From positions 124,001 through 188,000 of the forward strand of contig NCHA01000002.1 in assembly GCA_002257025.1 (NCBI GenBank): a stretch of 64,000 nt of DNA, written 5' to 3'. Of this stretch, positions 62,786 through 64,000 are shown in pieces. The stretch comes from Sphingobacteriales bacterium 16-39-50 (GTDB taxonomy: Bacteria > Bacteroidota > Bacteroidia > Sphingobacteriales > Sphingobacteriaceae). The notes beneath the pieces were generated by a model, which saw nothing but the letters and a program-made list of their open reading frames with translations, had not been told where the DNA came from and searched no databases. The translations under genes were made by a program, and so were the position numbers. How positions within the stretch are numbered: the first letter of the stretch is position 1; the number at the start of each line of letters is the position of its first letter.

Positions 62786-63700
62786 ATGGAAAACCCGGAA
62801 CAGGAGCAGCCAATACGAAAGGACTCAAATAAGATTTATTTTTTGGTTGCTGTAATTCTTGCCTTACTTGGAACCAATACCTACTTATTTTTTAAGGACA
62901 AAAAAGCTAATGACCGTATCATTACGGTAAGTGATGAAAAAACCAGAATGCAGACTGAAATTGATAAAATTGAAGCTGAGCTGGATAATGCAACAAGCAA
63001 TAATCTGAAGCTTTCAGAGGAAATGCTTAAAGAGCAGGAAATAGCAAGAGAAAAGATTGATGAGTTAAGAAATGCTCTCAAACAAGGTCAGCTCACACAA
63101 GGTCAACTTGCAAAAGCACAGGAAGAGATAAAACAACTCCGATATTTTGTCTCCAAATACTCAACAGAAATTGATGAACTGAAAAAACAAAATCAGGACC
63201 TGACCAGTGAACGAAATGAGCTCTTGTCGGCAGTCGACTCAGTAAGCACCAAAGCCAATGAACTTGAAAAACAGAATGAAGAGCTAAACACAAAAGTTCA
63301 GGCTGCGGCTGCAATTAAATCAGGAAATATTTCAATATCAGCATTTAACATTCGAAATAATGGCAAAGAGAGTATAGTTACCCGTGCCAGTACAACCGAT
63401 AAGCTTAGGGTAAACTTTTCACTTGTAAATAATCCATTAGCTGAAAAAGGTATTCATACTCTTTTTCTGAGAGTAATCGACCCAAGCGGCAATCTGGTGA
63501 TCAGCAATAACGGAGGAATGTTTATTTCTGATGATGAAGAATTACAATATTCTTATAAAACTGCTGTCGAATTTGCAAATGATGGCAGGAGCTATACCAT
63601 AGATTGGTCGGATAGCAGAACATACCAGAAAGGGGTCTACACAATAATCCTCTATGCTGATGGATATACTATGGGAAAAGGATCAGTAAGTCTCAGGTAA
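62786..63700 (+). CDS. Membrane-anchored coiled-coil protein of unknown function
   Basis: The protein has 304 residues from the ATG at 62786; a TTG two codons upstream only extends the frame. The N-terminal 15 residues are charged, followed by one transmembrane helix (IYFLVAVILALLGTNTYLFF, about residues 18-38). A long coiled coil (about 45-170) follows, with repeated E/K/Q heptads and LTQGQLAKAQEEIKQL. The C-terminal beta-rich domain (about 180-304) contains FNIRNNGKESIVTRAST and GRSYTIDWSDSRTYQKGVYTIILYADGY. I do not recognise a function. The conserved C-terminal domain, predicted periplasmic, could be a sensor or binding module. It is convergent with the partial kinase at the right edge. 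Confidence 0.75.
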   Translation: MENPEQEQPIRKDSNKIYFLVAVILALLGTNTYLFFKDKKANDRIITVSDEKTRMQTEIDKIEAELDNATSNNLKLSEEMLKEQEIAREKIDELRNALKQGQLTQGQLAKAQEEIKQLRYFVSKYSTEIDELKKQNQDLTSERNELLSAVDSVSTKANELEKQNEELNTKVQAAAAIKSGNISISAFNIRNNGKESIVTRASTTDKLRVNFSLVNNPLAEKGIHTLFLRVIDPSGNLVISNNGGMFISDDEELQYSYKTAVEFANDGRSYTIDWSDSRTYQKGVYTIILYADGYTMGKGSVSLR

Positions 63701-63725
63701 ATAGGCCATCCATTAATTTTTGCTT

Positions 63726-64000
63726 TCACACGATAACATTCTCATTCTGGGTTTCAAGCAGTGGTATTACTATATAAAATGTGGTACCAATATCCAATGC
63801 TGTTTCAAATGTGATTTTCCCGCCAATATTTTCTATAGCCTGCTTCACAAATGCAAGTCCAAGTCCGGTACCCGAGCTTTTTGTGGTAAAATTTGGAGTA
63901 AAAATCTTTCTTTTAAGTTCTTCAGACATACCTGTTCCATTATCTCTTATTTCAACACATACAGATTCTGGCTTGCAGTATAACAGAATGTCAATAATAC
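63726..64000 (-). CDS. Histidine kinase C-terminal ATPase domain (start beyond right edge)
   Basis: The frame is open from the window edge to a stop at 63726. The translation shows VEIRDNGTGM (G1 box), the F-box region KIFTPNFTTK, SSGTGLGLAFVKQAIENIGGKI (G2) and GTTFYIVIPL, the end of a HATPase_c domain in the NtrB/NtrY-like style. There is no receiver domain after it. Sensor and HisKA domains lie outside the window. Confidence 0.9.
   Translation of the reverse strand, partial: IIDILLYCKPESVCVEIRDNGTGMSEELKRKIFTPNFTTKSSGTGLGLAFVKQAIENIGGKITFETALDIGTTFYIVIPLLETQNENVIV

Overview
The window is from a low-GC member of the Bacteroidota, most like the Sphingobacteriaceae (Pedobacter/Mucilaginibacter type). 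The evidence is two SusC/SusD pairs, a FecI/FecR-type sigma/anti-sigma pair, TAnnTTTG-type -7 promoter elements, and a NagB fused to a PIG-L deacetylase domain. The genus is inference. There is no rRNA, CRISPR array or recognisable transposase. Two genuine tRNA genes (Asp, Lys) are present. Several starts given here are downstream of the longest open frame, because the longest frames open at TTG or GTG codons ahead of a better ATG.

Left part (1-22 kb). A very long histidine kinase runs off the left edge. It carries eight GAF modules, seven of them near-identical tandem units of about 175 residues. It is followed by an HD phosphohydrolase and a YitT transporter. From 21.96 to 6.83 kb the minus strand holds an ordered catabolic locus: ECF sigma factor, FecR anti-sigma, SusC with STN domain, SusD, GarL-type aldolase, GntP permease, GarR-type reductase, exported UxuA-like enzyme, glucarate-dehydratase-like enolase and PQQ dehydrogenase lipoprotein. 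The cytoplasmic enzymes form the classic aldarate route: aldarate to ketodeoxyaldarate, then to pyruvate plus tartronate semialdehyde, then to glycerate.

Middle (22-43.5 kb). This part holds an AlkP-type phosphodiesterase, a sialate O-acetylesterase with a Dabb protein, an MFS sugar transporter, and a translationally coupled metallophosphoesterase/GT28-like/GH1 operon. Next is the most interesting locus: a five-gene minus-strand operon (35.48-30.72 kb) with HpnZ-like dehydrogenase, DUF5690 MFS, HpnW-like FAD oxidoreductase, PhnZ-like HD oxygenase and PhnX-like HAD hydrolase. Beside it are a second SusC/SusD pair and a divergent 902-residue secreted beta-propeller/phosphoesterase. Together they look like a Bacteroidota phosphonate-utilisation locus without C-P lyase or PhnW. 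The natural substrate may be a macromolecular or esterified phosphonate.

Right part (43.5-64 kb). A tRNA-Asp gene is accompanied by two degenerate tRNA-Asp-derived direct repeats that bracket a small GIY-YIG nuclease gene, followed by tRNA-Lys, prfA and lpxH. Beyond are a prolyl oligopeptidase, an S41 protease, a CsbD-like protein, a porin and an EEP phosphatase. An amino-sugar set (NagB-PIG-L fusion, sulfatase, HGSNAT-like acyltransferase) is followed by an M16 protease, a GHL10 hydrolase, a coiled-coil membrane protein and the C-terminus of a second histidine kinase. A structured repeat of about 190 bp occurs twice (23.0 and 60.7 kb).
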